Source of the DNA: Planctomycetota bacterium
Lineage (GTDB): Bacteria; Planctomycetota; UBA1135
Direction: 5' to 3'
DNA: 64,000 bases
Assembly (NCBI GenBank): GCA_008501825.1
Contig: QQUA01000013.1
Coordinates: 248,001-312,000, forward strand
In this document: positions 50,548 through 60,212 of the stretch, piece after piece
Layout of the letters: each line of letters opens with the position of its first letter
Numbering within the stretch: position 1 is the first letter of the stretch
The notes under the pieces: model-generated
Database searches by the model: none
What the model was told of the DNA's origin: nothing
Seen by the model: the letters and a program-made list of their open reading frames with translations, nothing else
Translations under genes and position numbers: made by a program

Positions 50548-51633
50548 CTACGACCCCAAACTCCACTGCCTTTTGACCCAGGCTTTGAGAGCGGGGCCCG
50601 GGCATTCGGTGGAACGGAATTCAGCGTGGTAGTGAATTTCCTTCCGGGAAATGCCGAAGTGGCGCCGAAGCTGTTGGGTCAGGTTTTCCAACGCCCGATA
50701 CTGAGCCGCGCTGGGGGATTGAGCTTGGGCGTAGCGGGCGCCGTCTTGGGGATGCGAGACAAAATTCCCCAGCAGACAAATGCCGATGTTGCCGCGGTTG
50801 TTATCCCGAAAGGCGTGGGAACCTTGGTAACTCAAGGGCCGGCCTTCCACTACCCGTCCGGCCCGGTCAATCAAAAAGTGGTAGCCGATGTCGGCCCAAC
50901 CCCGTTCGTTCTGGTGCGTCTTTTGAATGCGGCGAACTTCCGCCAAGGTCGCGGGTAAGGCCTCGGCACTGAAAGGCTCGGCGGAGTGGTGCACGGTCAA
51001 ACGCCAAGGGGCTTCCATCGGCACGGTATTGCTCTTGATCGAGGCCGGACGCCAGCGACTGCGGGTGACGCTGGCGAAGGTGGCGGATTCGACCTTCGGA
51101 GCCTCTTCGATGATGGCATCTTGCGGCAAAAAGGGCTGCAATCGGGCCAGCAATACCGGATCCTGCGACAGGATGCGACCGGTACTGGCGAATTGCATCA
51201 GGGCTTCGTTTTCTTCCCGCTCCGGACCTTGCAAGACCAGCAGGGCATCGGACAAATAGCTCACCGACAATTCGGGAATGCCCTCCATCAAATAGGACCG
51301 GCCGATACCCGCTTTGGCGTGGCCGGCTTCGGTTTGGCTTAGCGGACCGTTGAGGGCCGAGCGATAGGCCAGGCGAGCTTGTTCCGGCTGTCGGGCTTCC
51401 AGATACAAGTCCCCAAGGTTCATATTGGCTTCGGTGAAGTCTTCCGGAACGTAGCTGTTCAGGCGGTCTTCCCACCATTGAATGCGCTGCGACAGGGAAA
51501 GATGCCCTGGCGGGGCGGCGACCGGCGCCGCCAGAGGTTCCACCACCGGCCGGTGACCGCTGGGAGCAGCGCAAGCTCCGAGAAGAGCCACACAGGGAAG
51601 CAGGACGGAGGGAACGGGGAACAGGCGGCGCAT
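50548..51633 (-). CDS. Lipoprotein N-acetylmuramoyl-L-alanine amidase with TPR-like region
   Basis: A 361-residue lipoprotein: signal with lipobox LLGAC (Cys21). A TPR-like helical region (about 65-165; LGDLYLEARQPEQARLAYRSAL) precedes an amidase_2/PGRP domain (about 205-355). Zinc-ligand candidates are the histidine in LTVHHSAE and HYHAEF and the cysteine in STECPGPAL. It cleaves the amide bond between muramic acid and the peptide. Divergent from tmk (61 bases between). Probably acts at the envelope. Confidence 0.85.
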   Translation of the reverse strand: MRRLFPVPSVLLPCVALLGACAAPSGHRPVVEPLAAPVAAPPGHLSLSQRIQWWEDRLNSYVPEDFTEANMNLGDLYLEARQPEQARLAYRSALNGPLSQTEAGHAKAGIGRSYLMEGIPELSVSYLSDALLVLQGPEREENEALMQFASTGRILSQDPVLLARLQPFLPQDAIIEEAPKVESATFASVTRSRWRPASIKSNTVPMEAPWRLTVHHSAEPFSAEALPATLAEVRRIQKTHQNERGWADIGYHFLIDRAGRVVEGRPLSYQGSHAFRDNNRGNIGICLLGNFVSHPQDGARYAQAQSPSAAQYRALENLTQQLRRHFGISRKEIHYHAEFRSTECPGPALKAWVKRQWSLGS

Positions 51634-51694
51634 GGCCAGGAAGCCTAGCGCATGGAGGGCGCCGATTTCCAGAGCGCAGGGCTAGGATTTCGCC

Positions 51695-52315
51695 ATGCGC
51701 GGACGCTTTCTGGTCCTAGAGGGAGTCGACGGTTCGGGAAAAACCACCCAGGCCCGGCGACTGGTGCAGTACTTGACCGACCAAGGACGTCGTCCCTTGC
51801 ACTTGCGGGAGCCCGGCGGCACTGCCTTGGGCGAAAAGCTGCGCCGCCTACTGCTGGAGCCCGGCCGCGAAGAATGGCACTGGAGCAGTGAGGCTTTGTT
51901 GTTTTTCGCCGCCCGGCGGGAACTTTTAACCACTCAAGTCGCTCCAGCCTTGGCCGCCGGCCGGGACGTTTTGTGCGAGCGATTCAGTGCCTCCACGCTG
52001 GCCTATCAAGGCCACGGCCCGGATGCCGCCGAGTTCATCCTGGCCCTGGACGCCTTGGTGGTCGCCGACCGCCAGCCCGATCAAGTCCTGATTCTGGACT
52101 TGGATCCGTTGGAAAGCTTGGAAAGAGCCGGTCAGCGAGGTCTTTTCGATAGCTTCGAAGCTCGCGGATTGGCCTTTTTGAACAAAGTGCGGGAAGGCTA
52201 CCGCCGCTACGCCGAAGCCCGGCCGCAGAACACCCGCATCATCGACGTTTCCGGCTTAAGCCCCGATGCAGTCCAACTCCGTTTGATTGAAGCCCTGGAG
52301 ACCTTGCCGACATGA
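51695..52315 (+). CDS. tmk: Thymidylate kinase
   Basis: Phosphorylates dTMP to dTDP. 206 residues with the P-loop FLVLEGVDGSGKTTQARRL, the REPGGTALGE substrate motif and the ERFSASTLAYQG (DR-like) loop, and GQRGLFDSFE in the lid region. Start ATG 51695. Its stop overlaps the start of holB by ATGA (52312-52315), and the tmk-holB pair is common in bacteria. Confidence 0.95.
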   Translation: MRGRFLVLEGVDGSGKTTQARRLVQYLTDQGRRPLHLREPGGTALGEKLRRLLLEPGREEWHWSSEALLFFAARRELLTTQVAPALAAGRDVLCERFSASTLAYQGHGPDAAEFILALDALVVADRQPDQVLILDLDPLESLERAGQRGLFDSFEARGLAFLNKVREGYRRYAEARPQNTRIIDVSGLSPDAVQLRLIEALETLPT

Positions 52316-53232
52316 GTTCGGGCCCCAGCCTTGCCGACCTGGAACGACGCTTCCGCCAGGAGCTGGAGCGGGGTCGCCAAGCCGAGGTCTACTTGCTGCT
52401 CGGTCCCTCGCGCCGCGGGCTGCGCCGGGCTTCCGACCATTTCGCCGCCGCCTTTTTGCAGGCTCCGCCGGCCCGCATTCACGAACACCCGGAGTGCGTG
52501 GTCCTCGATCCGGATGCCCTCGGCTGCCGTGGCTTGAAGGTGGAGCACATCGCCACCCGCAAGGAGGGGGTGCTGAATTTGGAGCACGCCCTGCGCTACC
52601 GGCCGACCGGCATCGGCCGCCGGGCGGTGTTGATCCTCGAGGCCGACCGGATGAACCCCGACGCCCAAGCCGCCCTCCTCAAGACCAGCGAAGAACCGCC
52701 GGCCGGCACCCTGCTACTGCTGACGGCCAAGGACCTGAGCCCGCTGTTGCCGGCCCTTCGCTCCCGCTGCCGCACCTATCGGGTCGGGCATGCCGAGGGC
52801 GAAGATTTAAAGGCCGCCGCCGCCCAAGCCGGCCTGGAGCCGCAACAGGCTTCCAGCCTCAGCCGGGCCTTTGGATCTCTCGAAGCCGCCCTCGAATTGC
52901 CCCCTGAAGAGATCCAATGGCTGCTCGAGAGACAGCCCGCCTTCCTGGCTTGGCTCCATGGGGAAGGACCTCTGGAGGCCTGGTTGGAAGCCCCGAGCGG
53001 AGGTCCTCTAGCGGAGCAAAGGCGGCGCCAGCAAATTTTTTTGGCCGCTTGCCTGGGCTGGTTGGTGGCCGAATATCCCCAGGCCGATCCCGGCCAGGCC
53101 CTGTTCCTGGACCGCTGCGCTCGTCACACCAGCCAAGCACTTGCGTATCTATCCGGGCAAATCACCCCAGCCGTAGTGGTTGAAACCTTGGCTCAATCCC
53201 TGGACGGTCTTAGACGGAAGATGGCACAATGA
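52312..53232 (+). CDS. holB: DNA polymerase III delta-prime subunit (HolB-like)
   Basis: A clamp-loader subunit with an AAA+ fold. 306 residues; the P-loop position is degenerate (LLGPSRRGLRRA), as expected of delta-prime. The AAA core has RRAVLILEADRMNPDAQAALLKTSEEPPAGT and LLPALRSRCRTY, the SRC motif of clamp loaders. It lacks the zinc cysteine cluster. The start overlaps the tmk stop as ATGA. Confidence 0.88.
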   Translation: MSSGPSLADLERRFRQELERGRQAEVYLLLGPSRRGLRRASDHFAAAFLQAPPARIHEHPECVVLDPDALGCRGLKVEHIATRKEGVLNLEHALRYRPTGIGRRAVLILEADRMNPDAQAALLKTSEEPPAGTLLLLTAKDLSPLLPALRSRCRTYRVGHAEGEDLKAAAAQAGLEPQQASSLSRAFGSLEAALELPPEEIQWLLERQPAFLAWLHGEGPLEAWLEAPSGGPLAEQRRRQQIFLAACLGWLVAEYPQADPGQALFLDRCARHTSQALAYLSGQITPAVVVETLAQSLDGLRRKMAQ

Positions 53233-53341
53233 AGCCTTGCCAGAATTCCGACTTCCTAGACCGCAGCCGGTCTTCGGAGTGCCGCCCAGAAAGGGGTCAA
53301 ATGGCGTGCCGGCCGGGCCGATAGGAAGCGGGGTGCCACCC

Positions 53342-53752
53342 ATGGAAGACCGCAAACTGGAGACCTTGATCCGCAAGCTGCGTCGCAGCCGGGATCGGGC
53401 CTACGCCGAAGCTGCTTATTACTTCGTCCTCGATGCCCTGGACTTCACCATGCTCATGCTGGAGAAGAACCGCCGGTCGGGAGAGGCCCGGCACATCAGC
53501 GGCCCGGAGCTGCTGGAGGGCATTCGATGCTTCGCCAGGGATGAATTTGGCCCCTTGGCCCCGTTCGCCTTCCATTCCTGGGGGCTGCGGCATACCGGAG
53601 ACTTCGGCACCATTGTCTTCCACATGGTCGACGTCGGCCTTTTGAATAAGCACGAATCCGATCGGCCCGAGGATTTTTTGGACGGTTTCGATTTTCAGGA
53701 AGCTTTTCGCGACATCGAAGCGCTGCCCTTGGGCGGAACGCTCGGGAGCTGA
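53342..53752 (+). CDS. Minf_1886-family protein
   Basis: A 136-residue conserved protein of unknown function known from planctomycetes, verrucomicrobia and related bacteria. Family core: AYYFVLDALDFTM, RHISGPELLEGIRCFARDEFG, WGLRHTGDFGTIVFHMVDVG and the acidic DGFDFQEAF. Start taken at the ATG 53342 (MEDRKLETLI); the frame continues upstream over the end of holB. In a run tmk, holB, this, AI-2E permease, YfiH. Cytoplasmic. Confidence 0.9.
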   Translation: MEDRKLETLIRKLRRSRDRAYAEAAYYFVLDALDFTMLMLEKNRRSGEARHISGPELLEGIRCFARDEFGPLAPFAFHSWGLRHTGDFGTIVFHMVDVGLLNKHESDRPEDFLDGFDFQEAFRDIEALPLGGTLGS

Positions 53753-53767
53753 GCCCCGGCCTGAAGG

Positions 53768-54880
53768 GTGAAACGTTCCCTGGTTCGGACCGGCGTCGTC
53801 CTTGGGGTGTTCGCCCTAGGCTGGTTCTTGCGCACGGTCACCATTCCTCTTTTAGCCGCCTATTTGCTGACCTTGGTGCTGCTCCCATGGCGCTTGCTGT
53901 GGGAAAGCAAACTCGGCCGCACCGGGGCTTCCATCGCCGTTTTGCTGCTGGCCGGTCTGATCCCGCTGCTGCTGATGTTGCCGGCGGTGTTCGAGGTCTG
54001 GACCTTTACCGCTTCGGCGGCCGAAGCTAGCCAACCCGCTGCCGGACCTCCTCCGGCGGTCGAAAACCTGCCAGCAACCGAGGAATCGGCGCAGGATCCA
54101 GATTCGCCCCAGGATCCGGAGGCCTTGGTTCATTGGGTTCACCGCATGCAAAGCCAATTGGAGGAATTGCAAGCCCAATACCCGTGGCTATCCCGGTTGG
54201 AATCTTCGGATTTGCAGAGTTTCGCCGACGGACTTCTGGCCGTATTGCGCAGCGTCTTGGCGGCGATTGCCGGCTTCTTGGGCGGGATCGTCGGCATTTT
54301 GAGCAGCCTGGTCTTGATCCCAATCTTCGTATTCTTTTTGTTGGTCGGGGCCCCGTGGTTGCCTCACCTGCGGGCGGAAGTCCCGCCCGATTGGCGTCCG
54401 CGCTTCGATCGAATCATGCCGAGGATCGAAGAGATTTTGAGAACCTACGTCACCTCCCGGGTCATGGTGGCCACCGGCAAAGGCATGATCTATCTGCTTT
54501 TGCTCGGCATTTTTCAGATTCCCATGTTCTATACCCTGGCCTTGATTGGAGGCGGCCTCAGCCTGCTGCCGATTCTGGGTCCGGCCATTGCCTTTTTGGT
54601 CATGACCGGAGTCGCGTTTGCCGACACCGGCCTCTGGGGCTTGGTGGTGGCCTTAGCCACCTATCTGATCGCTGAGATCCTGGAAGGCTATGTGTTGTTG
54701 CCGCGCTTGGTCGGTCGCGGTCTAGGATTCAGCGATTTCGCCGTCATCCTGGTGGTCCTTTGCGGCGGCACCGTGGCCGGTTTGTTCGGCTTTTTAGTCG
54801 CCATGCCGGCGGTGGCGGTGGCCCGAGTCTTGTACGACGAATACTTGCGCCCGGTCATGGGGACGGAAAAGACCGCCTAG
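53768..54880 (+). CDS. AI-2E/PerM family membrane protein
   Basis: A 370-residue polytopic protein starting with GTG at 53768. About eight hydrophobic segments; the conserved C-terminal half has GKGMIYLLLLGIFQIPMFYTLALIGGGLSLLPILGP (key parts: IYLLLLG, LSLLPILGP) and IAEILEGYVLLPRLVGR. Family proteins were named for AI-2 export but most have unknown substrates. An acidic/proline-rich loop (about 90-125) lies after the second segment. Follows the Minf_1886 gene by 15 bases. Confidence 0.88.
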   Translation: MKRSLVRTGVVLGVFALGWFLRTVTIPLLAAYLLTLVLLPWRLLWESKLGRTGASIAVLLLAGLIPLLLMLPAVFEVWTFTASAAEASQPAAGPPPAVENLPATEESAQDPDSPQDPEALVHWVHRMQSQLEELQAQYPWLSRLESSDLQSFADGLLAVLRSVLAAIAGFLGGIVGILSSLVLIPIFVFFLLVGAPWLPHLRAEVPPDWRPRFDRIMPRIEEILRTYVTSRVMVATGKGMIYLLLLGIFQIPMFYTLALIGGGLSLLPILGPAIAFLVMTGVAFADTGLWGLVVALATYLIAEILEGYVLLPRLVGRGLGFSDFAVILVVLCGGTVAGLFGFLVAMPAVAVARVLYDEYLRPVMGTEKTA

Positions 54881-54923
54881 CCCGGCTTCATGCACAGGCA
54901 GGGCGAAGCTAATCTCTTCGGCC

Positions 54924-55736
54924 ATGAGGGAGCAGTTTCACCACAGCCGCATCGGCCTCGCTTTTGAAGGTTTGAGCCGGGATCGCCGCCTCCGCCACGT
55001 GTTCACCACCCGGAACCGGGAAGGCGGCGGCAATCTTTCCCTCAGCGGTGGACGGGACCGAGCCGGGGCCCTGAATGAACGCCGCTTCTGGTCCCAATGG
55101 CTGGAAGCGCCGGCGGAAGATTGGGTGGTCGGCGGCCAAGTCCACCAAGCCAACCTGGCCGTGGTCGAACCCGATCATCGCGGTCGCGGAGCTCTGGATC
55201 CCAGCGAAGTCTTGAAGGAAACCGACGGCTTGTTGACCTCGACTCCAGGTTTGCCGCTGTACGTGGCGGTGGCCGACTGCGCCGCGGTTTTGTTGTTCGC
55301 CCCGGCTGCCCAACCGTGGATGGGAATCGTTCATGCCGGTTGGCGAGGTTTGCGCGACGGCATTTTGGAACGGGCGGTAACTCGCCTAAACGAATTGTCA
55401 GATTGCCCGGCAGAATCTATGCAAGCCGGCATTTCGCCCTGTATCGGCCTGAGCCATTTTGAAGTGGGGGACGAAGTCGCCGAACATGCTCCCGATCGAC
55501 GACGCCTGCGCTTTCACCGAAACGGCAAATGGCACGTCGATCTTTCCGGTTGGGCCAACGACCAACTTACCGGCGCCGGGTTGATCCAAGGATCGGTGGA
55601 AGGTGCCGGATTGGACACCTTTGAACGCCCGGATTTGTTTTTCAGCCACCGGCGCGATGGCGAAAAAGCCGGCCGCAATGGCCTGATCGCCATGCTTTGC
55701 CCGCCGCCGGAACCACCGGAAGGACCTCGGTTCTGA
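54924..55736 (+). CDS. YfiH-family laccase-domain protein (purine nucleoside phosphorylase type)
   Basis: A 270-residue protein of the YfiH/LACC1 family. Zinc-site motifs are GGQVHQANL, VAVADCAAVLLFAP and IVHAGWRGLRDGI, with the conserved histidine and cysteine. Family members are reported to act on nucleosides and some oxidise phenols; the substrate here is not known. Start ATG 54924, 43 bases after the AI-2E gene. Confidence 0.9.
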   Translation: MREQFHHSRIGLAFEGLSRDRRLRHVFTTRNREGGGNLSLSGGRDRAGALNERRFWSQWLEAPAEDWVVGGQVHQANLAVVEPDHRGRGALDPSEVLKETDGLLTSTPGLPLYVAVADCAAVLLFAPAAQPWMGIVHAGWRGLRDGILERAVTRLNELSDCPAESMQAGISPCIGLSHFEVGDEVAEHAPDRRRLRFHRNGKWHVDLSGWANDQLTGAGLIQGSVEGAGLDTFERPDLFFSHRRDGEKAGRNGLIAMLCPPPEPPEGPRF

Positions 55737-55817
55737 GCGCCGGGTTTTGGTGAAGATTTTTCCGCCCTCGCCCTCCGGGTAGATAAGATCAAGTCAAACT
55801 TCGCAGGAGGTAGGCCA

Positions 55818-56705
55818 GTGCCGAATCCCACTTTCAGGAATCCTTTTCTTTCTCATGCATCCGAGAATCGCCGCGAAGCGGAATTCATCAGTGAAATCCT
55901 GACCTCATGCGGCATCCAGCCGTGGCTGGCTCCCTTGAGCATTGCTCCGGGCTCGGATTATCGCCATGAAATCCGGCAAGCCCTGCAAACTTGCGACTCC
56001 ATGATCGTCCTGGTGTCCACCCAAGCCGCCAGTTCTTCGTGGACCACGACCGAAGTAGTCCTGTTTTTAGAAGAAAAGGCCAAGCGCCCGGTTCTACCGG
56101 TTTGCCTGGACGCCACTGAACCGAGTGAAGTTCACCAACAATTGGAGCGCTATCAAAAAATCATGATGGATCGCTCCTTTTTTCCGGCCATCGAAGAAAT
56201 TGTTCAAGCGCTGGGGAGTTCCCTGGAAGCCACCGTGTGGCCGCAAATCAAGCCGAGTCCCAAACCGCAGGAATCTCAGGACCGCCGTTTCGCCGATCGT
56301 AGGAAAACCCAAGATCGAAGGACTTCCCCCTTGCAGATGCGAATCCGGAAGGGCATCGAATATGAAGTCATTCAAAAGCGCATGGGCTACGAAAAATTCG
56401 ATCGGATTCCCCAATCTCCCCGGCTTCACCAGAAATTACTGGATGGAATCTTGGACGAACTTTCTCATCGCTACCGTTTCGAGGAAGCTTCATCGGGGAT
56501 CGCCGTGCAAGCCGGCATGGCCATCCGATCGACTTTCAATGGCGCTTGGGCCAGCGAAGAAGGCAAGAGCCTATTGGAAAACAAAGGCTTGGTTTATTTC
56601 ACCGAGTACTTTGTTCGCCTCCTGTTCAGCTTCTACGCCATCTTCTCTTTGGACCGGCGGCAACAGGAGCGAAGACTTCCCGGTCAGCAGGAAATGGAAG
56701 AATAA
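55818..56705 (+). CDS. TIR-domain protein with unknown C-terminal domain
   Basis: The N-terminal 120 or so residues form a TIR domain: FLSHASENRREAEFISEIL, then GIQPWLAPLSIAPGS, and SMIVLVSTQAASSSW followed by TTTEVVLF, in which Glu79 fits the catalytic glutamate of NAD-cleaving TIRs. A linker with DRRFADRRKTQDRR repeats follows, then a helical C-terminal region (about 175-280) of unknown family. GTG start at 55818 with an excellent ribosome site, AGGAGG, 8 bases before. TIR domains either hydrolyse NAD+ (in defence or cell death) or mediate protein contacts. No companion Thoeris or CBASS gene is seen nearby. It is convergent with the CHAT gene. Confidence 0.85.
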   Translation: MPNPTFRNPFLSHASENRREAEFISEILTSCGIQPWLAPLSIAPGSDYRHEIRQALQTCDSMIVLVSTQAASSSWTTTEVVLFLEEKAKRPVLPVCLDATEPSEVHQQLERYQKIMMDRSFFPAIEEIVQALGSSLEATVWPQIKPSPKPQESQDRRFADRRKTQDRRTSPLQMRIRKGIEYEVIQKRMGYEKFDRIPQSPRLHQKLLDGILDELSHRYRFEEASSGIAVQAGMAIRSTFNGAWASEEGKSLLENKGLVYFTEYFVRLLFSFYAIFSLDRRQQERRLPGQQEMEE

Positions 56706-56737
56706 GATTGGCCGCCGGCCGGTAGGCGAACGGCATC

Positions 56738-59700
56738 TTAATCGGGCACCTCAGTAGGAATCGGCGCCAGGGAAACGCGATCGAGTCCAGGAGCCAACTC
56801 GGTAAGTTGCCATCCTCCCCAAAAGGAAAGCGGTTCCCCTTGGCGGCGAAACGCCTGCTTAGATTGATGCAAAGCCAAAGCCGGGCGCCAATCGGATTCC
56901 TGCAAGAAGCGATAGTAGGCTTCCATGAAACGTTTCGCTTCCTGATCGCCCACCGGCCAGAGATTGGCCAACACTCGCTGAGCTCCGGCAAAGTGAAAGG
57001 CGTTTTGCAGGGAAGCTGCGGCGCCCATGAGTTTGGGAATGCCCGCCGAACCATGGCAAGCGGAAAGCACCACCATTTGGCAGTGTTGCAGGTTCATCCA
57101 CAAAAGATCGTTGCCATGGAGGAAAGACCGGTCGGAATTCTCGAGACTGGCTTGATTGGCACCGGCGAAAACCAGGGCGGTGAAGGCCATCGGCGCCAAT
57201 CGCAAGGGGCGGTGAATCGGATCCAAGCCCAAGACCGCTGTCGGAGTTTTCGCCGACCGGTATAACTCCGCCGCCTGAGGGTCCAGATAAGCGTGTTGGG
57301 CCAAATGCAGCCAGGCGGTGGATTCGGCTTGCTGAAAAAAATCCGCCGGTTGGATTTGTCCTTCCTTTAACTTCCGGACTTTCACTCCAGCTCTCTGCAT
57401 CTGCTTTTGAATCTGCTCGACTTCCTCCAGCGCGAAGGGAATGGACGGGAATGACCTTTCAGCGGCTTTTCCGACTTCGGCTTCTTGCTTCCCTTCTTCC
57501 CGCCGGCTGGAGCCGTAATTCGAGACGCCGACCAACAGCATTTCCCCTGGTTCTAAATCGGAAGAAACTTGCCGGGGAATTCCATTCAAGGTCAAAAATT
57601 GTCGAACAGGATTTCGATCACCAAGGAAACCGCCGGTAACCGGAAGAGTATCCCACGGAACGGCGCCGAGAAAATCGTTGGCCAGGAAACCCAATTCAGC
57701 GCCTGCAGGGAGACCGTCCGATATCGGATCGAACACCAATTCCGCCAGTCTGGTTCCGGCTTGTTGGAATTCCGAGGCCCGGTCCACGGGAGCCTTGAAC
57801 TCGCGGCGGCGACCGCCGATTCCTCGATCTCGGATTGCCGCATTTCCGGGCAAGAAACTCGGATAGTGTTCTACTGCAGTTCGAATCGGTTCTGCCGGTC
57901 CCAAATCCACCAGGGCTAATTCTCCAGTCGATTCGGCTACGAAGGCAACCAACTTCGGCTCCGATACCGGCTGCTGGTTTTCCGGCACGGTGCGGAACAG
58001 GATCAAGGATAAATTAGACGTCTTTTGGAAATCGATGGGCCAAGACAATTCCGGCTTGGGAAAATTCACCGAATAAGCCCCGCTTCGGAGCATTTGTTCG
58101 CGATAAAAAATCCGCTCGTCCATACGACGACCAATTCCGCTGCCGCTATCCGGGTTCCGACTCGCGATCAGGGAGGCGGCCTCGGTCTCCTTGGAGGCTT
58201 GCATGGAATAATCGTCCAAGGCCTGATTCCAGCTTTTTTGAGTGAGTAGTGGCATTTCTCGTTCCAAAACAGCAAGTTGAAAGGCCCGATGCTTGGCCAA
58301 ATCCGCCCCTTCTTGGTCCGAGTCCAACGCCAGGCTTATCTGCAACCAAATCGACCGGTGAAGCAATCGAGCCCAAAGGCCTTCCGCTTCTCGGGGAGTG
58401 CTGGCCGCCACGACCACCGGCAATTCCCGAAGGTAATCCGAGATCGCCGCCCAGCCGGTATCTCCAGCTTGAGAAAAACGGCCGGCCCTTTTTTGCAAGA
58501 ATGCCTGGAGCAGTTTGAGGCGGCACAGGGAAGCCGGCGGATACCGATCGACGTCGCTTTCCTCCCGAAGGAAAGCCTCAATTTTGGATAACCCTTCTTC
58601 CAGGCGTCCGGCTTCGGCCAAAATCCGACTTTCGTCCTCAATGAGGTGAAGACGATATTCACCGATTTCCGCCTCCTGAACGATTTCTTCCGAAGCCTGC
58701 CGGATCGCCTCCAAAGCGCCTTGGACGTTGCCTCGCGCCATCCGGAATTTGGCGAGGTTTCGAACCGTTTCCAATCGATTGTTCACCGTCCATACGTCCC
58801 AGTTTTTGCTCTGCATCAATTGCAGACAAAAAGCTTCTCCTTCCGCCGTCATTTCCATGAGCAGGAAGTAAGAACCTCGATTGGACTGGAGAGCAAAAGG
58901 CCATTCCTCTTCCGGCAAATGATTCTGCCGGCAAAGATCCATCGCTTTTTCCAAATAAAAGCGAGCCCGTTCCCGGTCGGACAGACTAATGGCATTGCTG
59001 GCCAAATTATTCAGCAGCTCCGCTCGATTGTGAAATGGCAGTCTCGGTTCGGTCTCGAAAATCGCCCAAGCTTCTTCCAAGGCTTTCCTGGCCTCGAGAT
59101 CTCGCCCGAAAAATGACAAGGCCAAGCCCCTGGAGGCCTGAAGATAAGCCCATAAAATTCGAAGGGAGGCTTTCTTGGAGCGGAAGTTCTGGTGCATCTC
59201 CTCCGCCATGCTCAAAGCCCGCAGATAATCTCGTTCTTCACAGAGCAGGTTCACCAAATTCAATAACACCTTGGCTCGATAAGGACTGTCTTCCATCCCT
59301 TCCGAAAGATATTGCTGGTCCACCCATTCCAATCTTTGGCAAGCACGGTCCCGCTCCGGCTGGCGTTTCCTCCACCAAGCCACCGCTTCCAAGGCGTGGA
59401 TTTCCAACAACTCAGGATGCCTGGGCGGTAGGTTCCGTGTTCGATAAACCCCGATCCAAGCAAGGATTTGCTCAATGACTTCAAAGGCCTGATATGCCTG
59501 TCCATACAACAATCCCTCTTCGGCCCAGGAGCGATAGGCAAGGCGAAAGCTCTCGGGATAGTTCTTAAACCAATGGGAGAGGGGGGCGAATACCGCCTCG
59601 ATTTCCGAAATCTCTTCCTGGCCAAGCCGATCGCGAATGCCTCGCCAGACCTTTTGAAGTTCCTGAAACTCGCGCTTCCCCGCTTCGGAAGTCGGGATTT

Positions 59701-60130
59701 CGCGCAAATAAAGACGGAGGGTGCCGGCTCCGCCCCGGTCCACCTTCACTCGAATTTGATAAAGAACTCCGGCCTGAACTTGCCAGGAACAACCGCTGGC
59801 CAGGGACGCCGCCCGGCCTTTCTCCGAATGAGCGATCCGGCCTTCTTCCTTCGTCGCCGCAGCGTCGGAGGACTGTTCTTGGCCATAGACCCCGATTTCC
59901 ACCTGCAATTCCTTGGACCAAGCGGCAAGAAAAACATCCCCATCGGCTTTGGCTCGATAGTCGAAAGAAAGCGGTCGGGCGAGTTCGGAGGCAGGAAGTC
60001 GTCGCTGCACCCACGGCGAATCCAGCAGGATGCTGCCAGGGGGAATTTGATCTTTCGGCGGACCGGAATCTTCCGCCGGCTCTTGCCAACCGAAAAAGGT
60101 CAGAAAAACACAAACCAAAACCGTTTTCAT
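56738..60130 (-). CDS. Secreted CHAT-domain protein with TPR region
   Basis: 1130 residues from the ATG at 60130, which gives a signal peptide (MKTVLVCVFLTFFGWQEP). An N-terminal beta domain (about 35-165) resembles a pre-peptidase C-terminal domain, then a long TPR/helical region (about 180-640), then a CHAT domain (about 800-1120). The caspase-like dyad is intact: His946 in WLHLAQHAYLD and Cys1025 in LSACHGSAG. CHAT proteases cleave protein substrates or act in signalling and death pathways. It is divergent from the ECF sigma gene, 82 bases apart, and such CHAT-ECF-kinase groups recur in planctomycete-like genomes as far as I recall. Substrate unknown. Confidence 0.87.
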   Translation of the reverse strand: MKTVLVCVFLTFFGWQEPAEDSGPPKDQIPPGSILLDSPWVQRRLPASELARPLSFDYRAKADGDVFLAAWSKELQVEIGVYGQEQSSDAAATKEEGRIAHSEKGRAASLASGCSWQVQAGVLYQIRVKVDRGGAGTLRLYLREIPTSEAGKREFQELQKVWRGIRDRLGQEEISEIEAVFAPLSHWFKNYPESFRLAYRSWAEEGLLYGQAYQAFEVIEQILAWIGVYRTRNLPPRHPELLEIHALEAVAWWRKRQPERDRACQRLEWVDQQYLSEGMEDSPYRAKVLLNLVNLLCEERDYLRALSMAEEMHQNFRSKKASLRILWAYLQASRGLALSFFGRDLEARKALEEAWAIFETEPRLPFHNRAELLNNLASNAISLSDRERARFYLEKAMDLCRQNHLPEEEWPFALQSNRGSYFLLMEMTAEGEAFCLQLMQSKNWDVWTVNNRLETVRNLAKFRMARGNVQGALEAIRQASEEIVQEAEIGEYRLHLIEDESRILAEAGRLEEGLSKIEAFLREESDVDRYPPASLCRLKLLQAFLQKRAGRFSQAGDTGWAAISDYLRELPVVVAASTPREAEGLWARLLHRSIWLQISLALDSDQEGADLAKHRAFQLAVLEREMPLLTQKSWNQALDDYSMQASKETEAASLIASRNPDSGSGIGRRMDERIFYREQMLRSGAYSVNFPKPELSWPIDFQKTSNLSLILFRTVPENQQPVSEPKLVAFVAESTGELALVDLGPAEPIRTAVEHYPSFLPGNAAIRDRGIGGRRREFKAPVDRASEFQQAGTRLAELVFDPISDGLPAGAELGFLANDFLGAVPWDTLPVTGGFLGDRNPVRQFLTLNGIPRQVSSDLEPGEMLLVGVSNYGSSRREEGKQEAEVGKAAERSFPSIPFALEEVEQIQKQMQRAGVKVRKLKEGQIQPADFFQQAESTAWLHLAQHAYLDPQAAELYRSAKTPTAVLGLDPIHRPLRLAPMAFTALVFAGANQASLENSDRSFLHGNDLLWMNLQHCQMVVLSACHGSAGIPKLMGAAASLQNAFHFAGAQRVLANLWPVGDQEAKRFMEAYYRFLQESDWRPALALHQSKQAFRRQGEPLSFWGGWQLTELAPGLDRVSLAPIPTEVPD

Positions 60131-60212
60131 GAAAACCAATGTTGGACCTCGATGGGGGACCGCCCCTTTTTCAGGTTGAACGCCCTTCGCCCAGTCTACC
60201 CGCCAGGATACG
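60131..60212. promoter_or_regulatory. Divergent promoter region of CHAT and ECF sigma genes
   Basis: 82 bases separate the divergent starts of the CHAT gene (60130) and the sigma factor (60213), so both promoters must lie here or inside the genes. A short G/C hairpin followed by TTTTT (about 60154-60171) is seen on the plus strand. No promoter motif is certain. Confidence 0.4.

Noticed and set aside
60154-60171. Rho-independent terminator between CHAT and ECF genes
   Set aside because: The stem is only four base pairs and lies between divergent starts, where a terminator makes little sense.
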